Of a stretch of 43,895 nucleotides of DNA, positions 15,515 to 24,168 are shown piece by piece (within the stretch, counting starts at the first letter, position 1; the number at the start of each line of letters is the position of its first letter). The translations under genes and the position numbers were made by a program. The notes under the pieces were generated by a model. It did not search any database. It was not told where the DNA came from and saw only the letters and a list, made by a program, of their open reading frames with translations. Location of the stretch: assembly GCA_938034415.1 (NCBI GenBank), contig CALHLE010000033.1, positions 1 through 43,895 on the forward strand. The letters run 5' to 3'. The DNA is from an uncultured Anaerolineae bacterium (GTDB lineage: Bacteria; Chloroflexota; Anaerolineae; J036; Brachytrichaceae).

Positions 15515-17125
15515 TCACACGGCTGCCTCGACCCGCGGGCCAGCCGCGACGACGGCCGGACTCACCTGAGCCGCGAACTGCGCGAAATTCTCAACGAACT
15601 TCGCGGCCAGCTCACGCGCCTTAGCATCATAGGCGTCCTTATCCGCCCATGTGTTGCGCGGTTGTAACACGTCGCTGGGCACGCCGGGGCAATACTCCGG
15701 AACATAGATGCCGAACACCGGATCGGGGCGTGTCGGCACAGCGGCCAGCGTGCCATCCAGCGCGGCTGTCACCATGGCGCGGGTGTGCGCGATCTTCATG
15801 CGATGCCCCACGCCGTATGGCCCGCCGCTCCAGCCGGTGTTGACCAGCCACACTGTGCACTTGTGCTGGTTGATCCGCTCGGCCAGCATCTCGGCGTAGC
15901 GCGTCGGGAAGTGAACCATGAACGGCGCGCCGAAACAGGTGCTGAACGTGGCCTGAGGTTCGGTCACCCCGCGTTCGGTGCCAGCCAGCTTTGCCGTGTA
16001 ACCGGAGAGGAAGAAATACACCGCCTGCTCTGGCGTTAACTTGCTGATGGGCGGCAGCACGCCGAACGCGTCCGCAGTGAGGAAGAGGATGTTGCGCGGA
16101 TGGCCGGCGGTGCCGGTCGCCACGAAATTCGGGATGAAATGGATCGGATATGCGGCGCGGGTGTTCTCGGTGATCGCCTCGCTGTCTAGATCGAGTTGGT
16201 GCGTGTCCGGGTCCATCACCACGTTCTCCAGCACCGTGCCAAACTGGCTGAGCGTGGCGTAGATCTCCGGCTCGGCCTCCTTAGACAAGCGGATCACTTT
16301 CGCATAGCAGCCGCCCTCGAAGTTGAATACGCCGGCGGCGCTCCAGCCATGCTCATCGTCGCCGATGAGGGCGCGATTGTGGTCGGCGGAGAGCGTGGTT
16401 TTGCCGGTGCCGCTCAGCCCGAAGAACAGCGCCGTGTCGCCCGCTGGGCCGACGTTGGCCGCGCAGTGCATGGGAAACACCCCTTGCAGCGGCAGCAAGT
16501 AGTTCATCGCCGTGAAGATGCTCTTCTTGATCTCGCCGGCATAGCGCGTGCCGGCGATGATCACCAGGCGCTGCGCGAAGTTCAGGGCGATGACCGCCGT
16601 CGGGCCGCTGGCCGGTTTGCGCGTGCCGTGCCGCTGCGGATCGGGATGAAACTCCGGCGCATGCAGGATGGTGAAACTCGGCTCGAAGTCGGCCAGGTCA
16701 GCCGGATACGGCCGGATGAACTGGTTGTATGCGAACAAGGTATGCCAGGCGCTCTCCGAGATCAAGCGCACGTTCAGGCGGTAGGCGGGATCGGCGCCGG
16801 CATACACATCACGGATGAACAGCTCCTTTGTGTTCAGGTATGCCTTCACATCTTGCGCGAGCACTTCAAAATTGGCCGGATCGAGAGGGCGATTCACTTT
16901 GCCCCACCAAATCTTGTCCTCGCTGGATGGTTCCTGGACGATGAACTTGTCATTGGGCGAGCGGCCGGTGAACGGGCTGGTGACCGCAAGGAAGGCGCCG
17001 CCAGCCGTCAGATGACCTTCCCCGCGACAAATCGCGATCTCGATCGTGCGCGCCGGTGAGGGGTTCCACGTCTGCCGAATGCCGGTCAGGCCGATCGCTT
17101 GGATGCCGTTTTTGCTGTTGATCAT
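15515..17125 (-). CDS. pckA: Phosphoenolpyruvate carboxykinase (ATP)
   Basis: A 536-residue ATP-type PEP carboxykinase, converting oxaloacetate and ATP to phosphoenolpyruvate, the entry step of gluconeogenesis. Visible features are the substrate-binding RSPNDKF near residue 55, the family segment NYLLPLQGVFPMHCAANVG, the P-loop GLSGTGKTTLS at residues 236-246, the metal-binding IGDDEHGW, FNFEGGCYAK and the adenine-binding NTGWSGGPYGVGHRMKI. Length fits the ATP family (about 530) and not the GTP family (about 600). It is divergent from dnaN, with 291 bases between the starts. Together with pfkA it shows that the genome encodes both directions of central sugar metabolism. Confidence 0.97.
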   Translation of the reverse strand: MINSKNGIQAIGLTGIRQTWNPSPARTIEIAICRGEGHLTAGGAFLAVTSPFTGRSPNDKFIVQEPSSEDKIWWGKVNRPLDPANFEVLAQDVKAYLNTKELFIRDVYAGADPAYRLNVRLISESAWHTLFAYNQFIRPYPADLADFEPSFTILHAPEFHPDPQRHGTRKPASGPTAVIALNFAQRLVIIAGTRYAGEIKKSIFTAMNYLLPLQGVFPMHCAANVGPAGDTALFFGLSGTGKTTLSADHNRALIGDDEHGWSAAGVFNFEGGCYAKVIRLSKEAEPEIYATLSQFGTVLENVVMDPDTHQLDLDSEAITENTRAAYPIHFIPNFVATGTAGHPRNILFLTADAFGVLPPISKLTPEQAVYFFLSGYTAKLAGTERGVTEPQATFSTCFGAPFMVHFPTRYAEMLAERINQHKCTVWLVNTGWSGGPYGVGHRMKIAHTRAMVTAALDGTLAAVPTRPDPVFGIYVPEYCPGVPSDVLQPRNTWADKDAYDAKARELAAKFVENFAQFAAQVSPAVVAAGPRVEAAV

Positions 17126-17275
17126 GGCTATCGGTTCAGATTTTGAGGTGCGCGGTGGGTTCGGCTATGCTTTTGCTTACCCAAACGCGCCTCAAGCTGC
17201 GCGTTTTCAGATTGAAACTTAAACGCGGTGAGGCTTTCTTTGAAGATCGCGCCCCCCAACGAGGGGCAGCGCAGC

Positions 17276-17350
17276 CAAAGCATCATACAACAGGCTGTGA
17301 GATGCTCGCCCGTCTCTTAAACCTGAAGCGCTGAGGCGACTGATGCTTTG
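17276..17350. repeat. 10-bp inverted repeat upstream of dnaN
   Basis: CAAAGCATCA (17276-17285) and TGATGCTTTG (17341-17350) are perfect inverted copies 55 bases apart in the pckA-dnaN intergenic region. The right arm ends two bases before the place where the dnaN -35 box would lie. It may be an operator or simply a long hairpin. No DnaA boxes were recognised in this gap, and no gene is seen in 17126-17416. Confidence 0.3.
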
Positions 17351-17375
17351 AGGCTTTGTGCCTCTTGCGCTGTTC

Positions 17376-17381
17376 TATAAT
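17376..17381 (+). promoter_or_regulatory. -10 box of the dnaN promoter
   Basis: TATAAT lies 36 bases before the dnaN ATG. Upstream, TTTGTG (17355-17360, 15-base gap) is the nearest candidate for a weak -35 box. The perfect -10 and its position support the call. Confidence 0.55.
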
Positions 17382-17416
17382 CTCGAAATTGCACCTTTAC
17401 GCTTGAGCATCCTAAC

Positions 17417-18556
17417 ATGAGACTCTCGTGCCTGCAGGAAAACCTCGCGCGCGGATTAAGCATCGTCAGCCGCGCCGTTGCCCCACGAACAGCAACGTTG
17501 CCTGTGCTCACGCACATCTTGCTCGCCACTGACCATGGCCGTTTGAAGATCGCCGCCACTAACCTTGAGCTGGGGATTAGCTGTTGGGTCGGTGCGAAAG
17601 TGGAAGATGAAGGGGCGATCACCGTGCCGGCGCGCACGTTCACCGACCTGGTTGCCCTGCTGCCCGCCGATCGCGTGGACCTTGAGCTGAACATCCGCAC
17701 ACAGACGCTGCGCGTACGCAGCGGCCGCACCGACGCCAACATCAAGGGGATTGACGCCCAGGAATTCCCAATCATCCCAACCTTTCAGGATGCTGCCACG
17801 GCGCGCATTGACCCAACCGTGCTCAAGAAGATGATTACCCAGGTGGTGTTTGCGGCTGCTACCGATGAGAGCCGCCCAACGCTGACCGGCGTGCTCACCA
17901 AGCTGGAAGGCGACACCATCACAATGGCGGCGACAGACGGCTTTCGTCTGAGCGTGCGATCGGACCGACTGAAGGAGCCGGTAAGCGAACCGCGCACGAT
18001 CCTGATCCCGGCCAAAGCGCTGGTCGAAGTCGGGCGCGTCATGGGCGACCAGGAAGAGCCGGTGGCGATTGGCATCACCCCCTCGCACGGCCAGGTGCTC
18101 TTTCACATGAAGGACGTGGACGTGGTCGCACAATTGATAGACCAGAAGTTCCCCGACTATGAGCCGATCATCCCCAAGCGCCACGACACGCGCACGATTG
18201 TCAACACCGCCGAGATGCTGAAGGCGTGCCGGCAAGCCAGCATCTTTGCCCGCGATTCGCTGGATACCGTGCGTGTGTTGGTCAAGCCGGGTGAAGAACT
18301 CGAACCGGGCAAAGTGACTGTGGTCGCCCGCGCCGACGAGACCGGCGATAATCAGAGCGAGCTAGAGGCGACCGTCGTCGGCAACGAAATTGAAATCGGT
18401 TTCAACGTCAAGTATCTGATTGAAGCTTTCTCTGCGGTGGACACGCCGCAGGCCGCGATTGAGACTACGCAGCCGCGCAGCCCGGCCGTCATCCGCGCCC
18501 TCGGCGATGACCACTTCTTTCATCTGGTGATGCCGATGCACCTGCCGAAGGGATGA
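17417..18556 (+). CDS. dnaN: DNA polymerase III sliding clamp (beta subunit)
   Basis: A 379-residue sliding clamp, the processivity factor of the replicase. It starts MRLSCLQENLARGLSIVSRAV, contains the strand pattern TLPVLTHILLATDHGRLKIAATNLELG, the middle-domain hallmark ATDGFRLSV and a C-terminal domain with VKYLIEAFSAV, ending HLVMPMHLPKG, close to the canonical MPM-R/L C-terminus. Length is normal. It is not beside dnaA here: pckA lies upstream and a PreP-type protease downstream, convergent. So the usual dnaA-dnaN origin arrangement is not kept at this locus. Confidence 0.97.
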   Translation: MRLSCLQENLARGLSIVSRAVAPRTATLPVLTHILLATDHGRLKIAATNLELGISCWVGAKVEDEGAITVPARTFTDLVALLPADRVDLELNIRTQTLRVRSGRTDANIKGIDAQEFPIIPTFQDAATARIDPTVLKKMITQVVFAAATDESRPTLTGVLTKLEGDTITMAATDGFRLSVRSDRLKEPVSEPRTILIPAKALVEVGRVMGDQEEPVAIGITPSHGQVLFHMKDVDVVAQLIDQKFPDYEPIIPKRHDTRTIVNTAEMLKACRQASIFARDSLDTVRVLVKPGEELEPGKVTVVARADETGDNQSELEATVVGNEIEIGFNVKYLIEAFSAVDTPQAAIETTQPRSPAVIRALGDDHFFHLVMPMHLPKG

Positions 18557-18582
18557 GCCGCGAGCCGGCGGCCGCGCCTTAA

Positions 18583-18624
18583 GCCGAGCCGACAAAAGAA
18601 AGCAAAAGAAAGATTGTGCTCGGC
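18583..18624. terminator. Stem-loop between the convergent dnaN and protease genes
   Basis: GCCGAGC (18583-18589) and GCTCGGC (18618-18624) form a perfect 7-bp stem around an A/G-rich 28-base loop in the 83-base convergent gap. On the minus strand the loop reads as T-rich sequence following the palindrome near 18628-18637. It probably ends transcription of one or both genes. Confidence 0.4.
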
Positions 18625-18639
18625 GCGTCACGCGTGAGC

Positions 18640-21561
18640 CTACAGCACCCTGCTTACGCTCAGCCAGCCATCGCCCATCTCGGCGTTGGCGCCTTCGATG
18701 TTCTGCGGCGCGCCCATCACCACGACGCGGCCATGCGTGCTCACATCATCTAGGATGTCTGCGAAGCGCACGAAATCCCGTGGCGTGGTGCCGAGCACCT
18801 CATCGCGGATGCGTTGGCGCGCTTCCTCGGCCTCGCCGGCTAAATAGCGCACCATCGAGGTGAAGCCTTTGGCGTCGGGCAGCATGTAGTCGTCTATATC
18901 GCCGATCACGCCAATAATGGTGCGCGTCACCTCTTCTTCGCTGGGTGGGTGCTGGCGCAGGAAGGCGGCAGCGCCGTCGTAGTTGCGAATCGTGCCGAGC
19001 AGGTTGGGGTCGCGGTACGAGAGGAAGGTAAATGCGCCGCTGCGCACGTCGAAGGTGCAGAAGCCGCCATAGGCGCCGCCCTGCATGCGCACGCGCTCCC
19101 ACAGGTAGCCAGTGCGCAAGTAGTTCTGCACCGGCAGCCACGTCCCGCTCAGTTGGTGGCCGAGCGCATAGAGGTCTGCGCCCTTGCCCACATAGTTGAC
19201 CTGCGCCGGGATGGTCAACCCCTCATTGCCGGCTTCGCCGCCGTCGGGCCAGTCGGACGGCGGATGATGGATGATCGGGAGTTGTGTGATGAAGTCGCGC
19301 AGCTTCGGCTCCAGTGCATCCCAGTTCTTTGCGTCGAGCGTGACGTTTGCGACCATGCCCTGGCGCGTGATCAGTCGGTCGCGCACCCGAAGCAGCCGGG
19401 CCAGCACACCGTCCCAGTCGCGCTCCACTTGTTCGGCCAGACGGCGCAGGAAGAAGAGCTGGCTCACGCCGCCGATCTGCTCGGCAGCCCAGTCGGACTG
19501 GCCGAAAGCCGACCGCAGGCGAACGTTGACGAACGTATGGCCGCTGGGGACGAGGCTGCTCTCCATGCCGGCCTTGTTCTCCAACACGATCTGTTTGAAG
19601 CGTTCGCGGTTATCGAGTTGAGCGTTCAGCAGCACGTCGCGCAGGATGTCGAGCAGGTCGTCGAATTGGGCGACGGTGCTCTTGGCGCGCAGGAAGAAGC
19701 GCCCGACGGCTTGGCGGCTCTCGCGTGAGACGGTGTTCAACGTGCTGGGGCTAATGCCGCCGGTTTTTCGCCCGATCCGCTGCAGTAGCTTGACGAAATC
19801 CTCTTTGTCCGTGCCCATCTGCAGCAGGACGCGGCCCATCAGCGCGGCATACGGCACATCTTCAGGCGGCAGGGTACGCAGGTCGAAGCCAAGATCGATG
19901 TAGACGATGCCGTTGGTAAACAGGTCGTGATACAGAATCGTCGCGCCGCCCGGCCCATCGAGGACTTCAATGGGAATTACTTTGTTATGGCGGTCAAGGT
20001 CGCTCAGCTTGAGCGAAGGGATAGTGGCCAGCGCCTCGGGCGGGTCGGGCGTGAGCTGCATCTCCCTAAGCGTCTGAGTTTCGGCGAGGATGCGCTGAAT
20101 GTCGGCGTCGCTCATTTGCGCGCGCGCTGCATCCAGCCGGGCGCGCTCTTTCGCAGCCAGCTCCTGGCGCACCGTTGCGTCGGGAGTTAGGATCACCGTC
20201 GTGCGGTGCGGGTTGTCGAGGAAGTATTTTTGGATCAGGTCGGTGAAGACCGATTCACCGCGCCCTAGACGATCCTTAATGGACTGTAGCGGCCGCTCGA
20301 AGGCCAGCGGCGCAAACGGGTCGCCGCCGTAGAGCCAGGTTTGCAGCGCCCTGGTCATGAAGACGATGCCGCGTGGGAAGCTGCCGAAGTTGCTCTCGCG
20401 CAGACGGAACTCGATGGTGTTGACCGAGGCCTCAACCTGCTCCGGCTCGAACCCGTCGCGGGCCAGTTTCGCCAAGGTGTCCAGCACTAGTTGCTCCAGC
20501 TTATCGGCGTCGGCGGGATGCATGCCCTTCAATCCAACGGAGAACGTGGACTGGCGCAGCTCGTCATCGTAGCCGCTGCTGGTCAAGTTCTCGCCAAGCC
20601 CGCTGTCGATCAGCGCCTTGCGCAAGGGCGAGGCCGGCGTGCCCACCAGCATGTGCGACAGAATGTTGAGGGCCAGCGCCGTCTCCGGGTCGCTTTCATC
20701 GGTCAGCAGCCAGTTGATCGAGACCATGCCGCGCTTGGTCTGCGGCTCATCGCCGGCATCGTAGCGCTCAACGATGCGCCGCGGCGCCTGCCAGCGCGGT
20801 TGTAGGCCGATCGCCGGCTTCACCTCGATGCGATCAAACGCGCTCAACCAGGCATCTAGGTAGCGCAGCCGCTCTTCCGGGTCGTCGTTGCCGTAGAAGA
20901 AAATGCGCGCGTTGGAGGGGTGATAGTACGTCTCGTGGAACTTTTTGAACTGCGCGTAGGTCAGGTCAGGGATGACGGCTGGGTCGCCGCCGGAGTCGAA
21001 CCCATAGATGGTGTCGGGGAAGAGCGTATGCTGAATCGTGCGAGCGAGCACATTGTCGGGCGATGAGTAGGCGCCCTTCATCTCGTTGAAAACAACGCCC
21101 TTGAACTGCAACGGCTGGTCAGGGGCTTCCAGCTCATAATGCCAACCTTCCTGCATGAGCGTCCACGGCGTGATGCGCGGGTAGAACACCGCGTCGAGAT
21201 ACACGTCTATCAGGTTGTAGAGGTCTTTGACGTTCTGGCTGGCGACCGGGTAAATGGTGCGATCGGGATACGTCATCGCGTTCAAGAAGGTGTTCAGCGA
21301 CCCTTTGGCCAGCTCGATGAACGGCTCCTTGACCGGATATTTGCGCGAGCCGCACAGCACGCTGTGTTCGAGGATGTGGGGGAGGCCGGTCGAATCCTGC
21401 GGCGGCGTGACGAACGCGATGCCGAAGACTTTGTTCTCGTCGTCGTTGATCAGCGAAAGCAATTCTGCGCCGGTCTTGACGTGGCGGTAAAGCTGCGCCG
21501 TCGAGTTGATCTCAGGGATGATCTCTTCGCGAACCAGCTCGAAGCCGTGGATGACACTCAT
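18640..21561 (-). CDS. M16C metalloprotease, presequence protease (PreP/Cym1) type
   Basis: A large zinc peptidase of 973 residues, the usual size of the M16C family (about 970). The inverted zinc motif HxxEH appears as HILEH in TPPQDSTGLPHILEHSVLCGSRKYP near residue 60, followed by the family block PFIELAKGSLNTFLNAMTYPD. The C-terminal half has the Arg/Tyr-containing block LRTGYLWERVRMQGGAYGGF used for substrate clamping. Family members degrade short unstructured peptides inside a closed chamber. I prefer ATG at 21561 (MSVIHGFELV) over the GTG six codons upstream. There is no signal peptide, so it acts in the cytoplasm. It is divergent from rel with about 100 bases between. Confidence 0.93.
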   Translation of the reverse strand: MSVIHGFELVREEIIPEINSTAQLYRHVKTGAELLSLINDDENKVFGIAFVTPPQDSTGLPHILEHSVLCGSRKYPVKEPFIELAKGSLNTFLNAMTYPDRTIYPVASQNVKDLYNLIDVYLDAVFYPRITPWTLMQEGWHYELEAPDQPLQFKGVVFNEMKGAYSSPDNVLARTIQHTLFPDTIYGFDSGGDPAVIPDLTYAQFKKFHETYYHPSNARIFFYGNDDPEERLRYLDAWLSAFDRIEVKPAIGLQPRWQAPRRIVERYDAGDEPQTKRGMVSINWLLTDESDPETALALNILSHMLVGTPASPLRKALIDSGLGENLTSSGYDDELRQSTFSVGLKGMHPADADKLEQLVLDTLAKLARDGFEPEQVEASVNTIEFRLRESNFGSFPRGIVFMTRALQTWLYGGDPFAPLAFERPLQSIKDRLGRGESVFTDLIQKYFLDNPHRTTVILTPDATVRQELAAKERARLDAARAQMSDADIQRILAETQTLREMQLTPDPPEALATIPSLKLSDLDRHNKVIPIEVLDGPGGATILYHDLFTNGIVYIDLGFDLRTLPPEDVPYAALMGRVLLQMGTDKEDFVKLLQRIGRKTGGISPSTLNTVSRESRQAVGRFFLRAKSTVAQFDDLLDILRDVLLNAQLDNRERFKQIVLENKAGMESSLVPSGHTFVNVRLRSAFGQSDWAAEQIGGVSQLFFLRRLAEQVERDWDGVLARLLRVRDRLITRQGMVANVTLDAKNWDALEPKLRDFITQLPIIHHPPSDWPDGGEAGNEGLTIPAQVNYVGKGADLYALGHQLSGTWLPVQNYLRTGYLWERVRMQGGAYGGFCTFDVRSGAFTFLSYRDPNLLGTIRNYDGAAAFLRQHPPSEEEVTRTIIGVIGDIDDYMLPDAKGFTSMVRYLAGEAEEARQRIRDEVLGTTPRDFVRFADILDDVSTHGRVVVMGAPQNIEGANAEMGDGWLSVSRVL

Positions 21562-21660
21562 GGGAAGAGAGGATACCACCGGTGGTTAAGAAAGCCTGTG
21601 GAGGTAGCTTTTCGTGGTTAAAATAAAGGGGGTAAAGGGCAGGCGAGGCGCCTAAGCGGG

Positions 21661-24114
21661 ATGGAGGAGCACCGTGCGGTCAAGTCCCTTGATGAGCTGC
21701 TCAGCCTGATGGCGCCACGGAGCAGCAGCGCAGACCTTGCGCTGATCGAGCGTGCCTATCGCTTGGCCGAAGCGGCGCACATTGACCAGAAACGCTCGAC
21801 CGGCGAGCCGTATATCACGCACCCGCTGGCCGTGGCGGGCATCCTCGCCCAGACCAAGCTTGATCCCCCGACCATCGCGGCGGCGTTATTGCACGACGTG
21901 GCCGAAGATACGCCGGTCACGGTGGATGACATCCGCGCCCAGTTCGGCGATGAGATTGCCAAGCTCGTGGATGCCGTGACGAAGCTCAGCAAGCGCGAAG
22001 GCATCAAGCGCGAGTTCACCGCCGGCGAAGGTGCATCGGACGAAGCGCCGCAGACGTTCAACTACCGCACCGAGCGCGACGCCGAGAGTTTGCGCAAGAT
22101 GATGCTCGGCCTGGCCGAGGATGTGCGCGTGGTGCTGATCAAGCTGGCCGACCGGCTGCACAACATGCGCACGTTGGATGCGCTGCCGCCGGAGAAGCAG
22201 CGCCGCATCGCGCGCGAGACGCTGGACATCTACGCGCCGCTGGCTAATCGGCTGGGCATCTGGGAATGGAAGATACAGCTCGAAGACTTGGGCTTTCGCT
22301 ATGCGGATCCCGACCAATATGCCTTCCTCTCGCGCATGGTGGAGGCCGGCGCGGAGGAGCGTGAACGGCGCGTGCGCCGTTACATCCTGGCGCTGCGCGA
22401 CGCCCTGGCCGAGGCCGGCATCTATCACGTCGAAATCACCGGCCGCGCTAAACAAATTTACAGCATCTGGCGCAAGATGCAGCGCAAGAACGCCTCGTTT
22501 GACCAGATCAGAGACACGCAGGCCATCCGCGTCATCATCGAAGACGGCAGCGACGAAGCGCCCGAAGCCCCTCCCTCGCCTGACCTGCCGGCGGACGACG
22601 AAGGGGGCGAGGTGAACGTGGACGCGATCGTGGACGAGCTGCAACGAGAGGCCCAGCAGGATCGCGCCGCCAAGAACCGCGAACGCCGGCTGGCCCAGCA
22701 GGCGCAATTGATGGCACAGCCGGCTGTGCAGACCTGCTACATCGTGCTCGGCATCGTGCATCGGCTGTGGAAGCCCATCCCCGGCGAGTTCGATGACTAC
22801 ATCGCTACGCCAAAGGACAACCGCTATCAGAGCCTGCACACGGCGGTCATCACCGAAGATGGCAAAACGCTGGAGGTGCAAATCCGCACACGGGCGATGC
22901 ACCGGGCCGCCGAATATGGCGTCGCCGCACACTGGCTCTACAAAGACGACGCGCAGCTCAGCAGCGCCTATCAAAAGCACATCGAGCAATTGCGCGAGGC
23001 CATCAAGTCCATCGGCAGCGAAGCCGAGGACGCTACATCGTTCGTAGATGCGCTGAAGACCGACCAGTTCAAGGACACCGTCTTCTGCTTCACCCCCAAG
23101 GGCAAGTTGATCGAGCTACCCGCCGGCTCAACCATCCTCGACTTTGCCTATCGCATCCATACCGAGATCGGCGACCACTGTCGGGGCGGCAAGGTGAACG
23201 GGCGCATGGAGCCGCTAACCTACAAACTGAGGAACGGCGACCAAGTTGAAGTGATCACCCGGCCGAACGCCCAACCCAGCCGCGACTGGTTGCACGATCC
23301 GTCTTATATCGCGACTTCGGCGGCGCGAAATAAGGTGCGCCAGTGGTTCCGCAGACAAGACCGCGCGCAAAACATCGCCGCCGGCCGCGAGATGATCGAG
23401 CGCGAACTCAAGCGCATGGGCGTGTCGGATTGGATGAAGTTGACCGACGTTTATCGCCTGTTCAAGGTAGAGCCGGGCAAAGAGGAAGACTTCCTAGAGA
23501 AGGTGGGCTACGGCACCATCACGCTGATGAGCGTGTCGTCGCGCGTGCTGGAAGAGGAGCGCCGACGGCAGAAGCAGCGCGAGGAACGGCCGACCGGCCT
23601 GGCCGGCTTGACCAGCCTGATCCGACCCAAGCGCAACGGCGGCGCGCCGGCGAAGGGCGGCCAGTTCATCGTCGCCGGCGTGCACGGTATGTACTGCACG
23701 CCGGCGCAGTGCTGCAACCCGCTGCCCGGCGATCCGGTGATCGGCTATGTCACGCGCGGCCAAGGCGTTAAGGTGCACCGGCGCGACTGCAAGAACATCC
23801 TCAACGCGGAGCAGGAGCGCCTGATCGAAGTGGTCTACGTCGGCAGTCCCAGCGAGACATACCCCGCGCAGTTCATGATCACCGCTGCCGAGCGCACCGG
23901 CCTGCTGGCCGAGCTGACCCAGGTGCTGGCGGAGAACAAGATCAACATCACCGATGTGAGCATCGCTAAACGCGACTTGCAGCACGGCGAAGTGCAGGTG
24001 TGGCTCAAGGCCGAGCTGGCGAACGCCGATCAGGTTGCGCCAGTGATGAACAAACTCAAGCAGGTCAGGAACGTCTTTGAAGTCAACCGCGTGTTCGGCG
24101 GGCGCGGCCGGTGA
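21661..24114 (+). CDS. rel: Bifunctional (p)ppGpp synthetase/hydrolase (RelA/SpoT family) with insertions
   Basis: An 817-residue stringent-response enzyme. The hydrolase HD domain has ITHP (His53-54 area), HDVAED (His78, Asp79, Glu82, Asp83) and LADRLHNMRTL, so hydrolysis should work. The synthetase has GRAKQIYSIWRKM, RDTQAIRV and LEVQIRT. A TGS domain (about 465-530, DTVFCFTPKGKLIELPAGST) and a C-terminal ACT domain (from about 735) follow. Two insertions are unusual: about 20 residues in the HD domain (115-137) and about 60 residues (296-357) between RVIIED and TCYIVLGIVH, acidic and Pro-rich then a charged coil. Most Rel proteins are 720-760 residues. A possible -10 box TAAAAT lies at 21619-21624. 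Confidence 0.95.
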   Translation: MEEHRAVKSLDELLSLMAPRSSSADLALIERAYRLAEAAHIDQKRSTGEPYITHPLAVAGILAQTKLDPPTIAAALLHDVAEDTPVTVDDIRAQFGDEIAKLVDAVTKLSKREGIKREFTAGEGASDEAPQTFNYRTERDAESLRKMMLGLAEDVRVVLIKLADRLHNMRTLDALPPEKQRRIARETLDIYAPLANRLGIWEWKIQLEDLGFRYADPDQYAFLSRMVEAGAEERERRVRRYILALRDALAEAGIYHVEITGRAKQIYSIWRKMQRKNASFDQIRDTQAIRVIIEDGSDEAPEAPPSPDLPADDEGGEVNVDAIVDELQREAQQDRAAKNRERRLAQQAQLMAQPAVQTCYIVLGIVHRLWKPIPGEFDDYIATPKDNRYQSLHTAVITEDGKTLEVQIRTRAMHRAAEYGVAAHWLYKDDAQLSSAYQKHIEQLREAIKSIGSEAEDATSFVDALKTDQFKDTVFCFTPKGKLIELPAGSTILDFAYRIHTEIGDHCRGGKVNGRMEPLTYKLRNGDQVEVITRPNAQPSRDWLHDPSYIATSAARNKVRQWFRRQDRAQNIAAGREMIERELKRMGVSDWMKLTDVYRLFKVEPGKEEDFLEKVGYGTITLMSVSSRVLEEERRRQKQREERPTGLAGLTSLIRPKRNGGAPAKGGQFIVAGVHGMYCTPAQCCNPLPGDPVIGYVTRGQGVKVHRRDCKNILNAEQERLIEVVYVGSPSETYPAQFMITAAERTGLLAELTQVLAENKINITDVSIAKRDLQHGEVQVWLKAELANADQVAPVMNKLKQVRNVFEVNRVFGGRGR

Positions 24115-24153
24115 GGTCGCTTTGGAAGTTAAGTCCGCTTAATACGAAACGCC

Positions 24154-24159
24154 TATACT
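24154..24159 (+). promoter_or_regulatory. -10 box implying a leaderless mRNA for the sulfatase-like gene
   Basis: TATACT lies at 24154-24159 with the ATG only ten bases further on (24169). Transcription from this box would begin at about 24166-24168, leaving almost no leader, and there is no ribosome binding site before the ATG. No good -35 box is seen. Confidence 0.4.
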
Positions 24160-24168
24160 CTCCACGGC

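Noticed and set aside
16196-17059. Plus-strand open frame of 287 codons opposite pckA
   Set aside because: A mirror of a fully conserved PEP carboxykinase frame, caused by high GC; no start signal.
17126-17416. Replication origin beside dnaN
   Set aside because: No clear DnaA boxes (TTATCCACA-like) or AT-rich unwinding region are visible, and dnaA is not adjacent.
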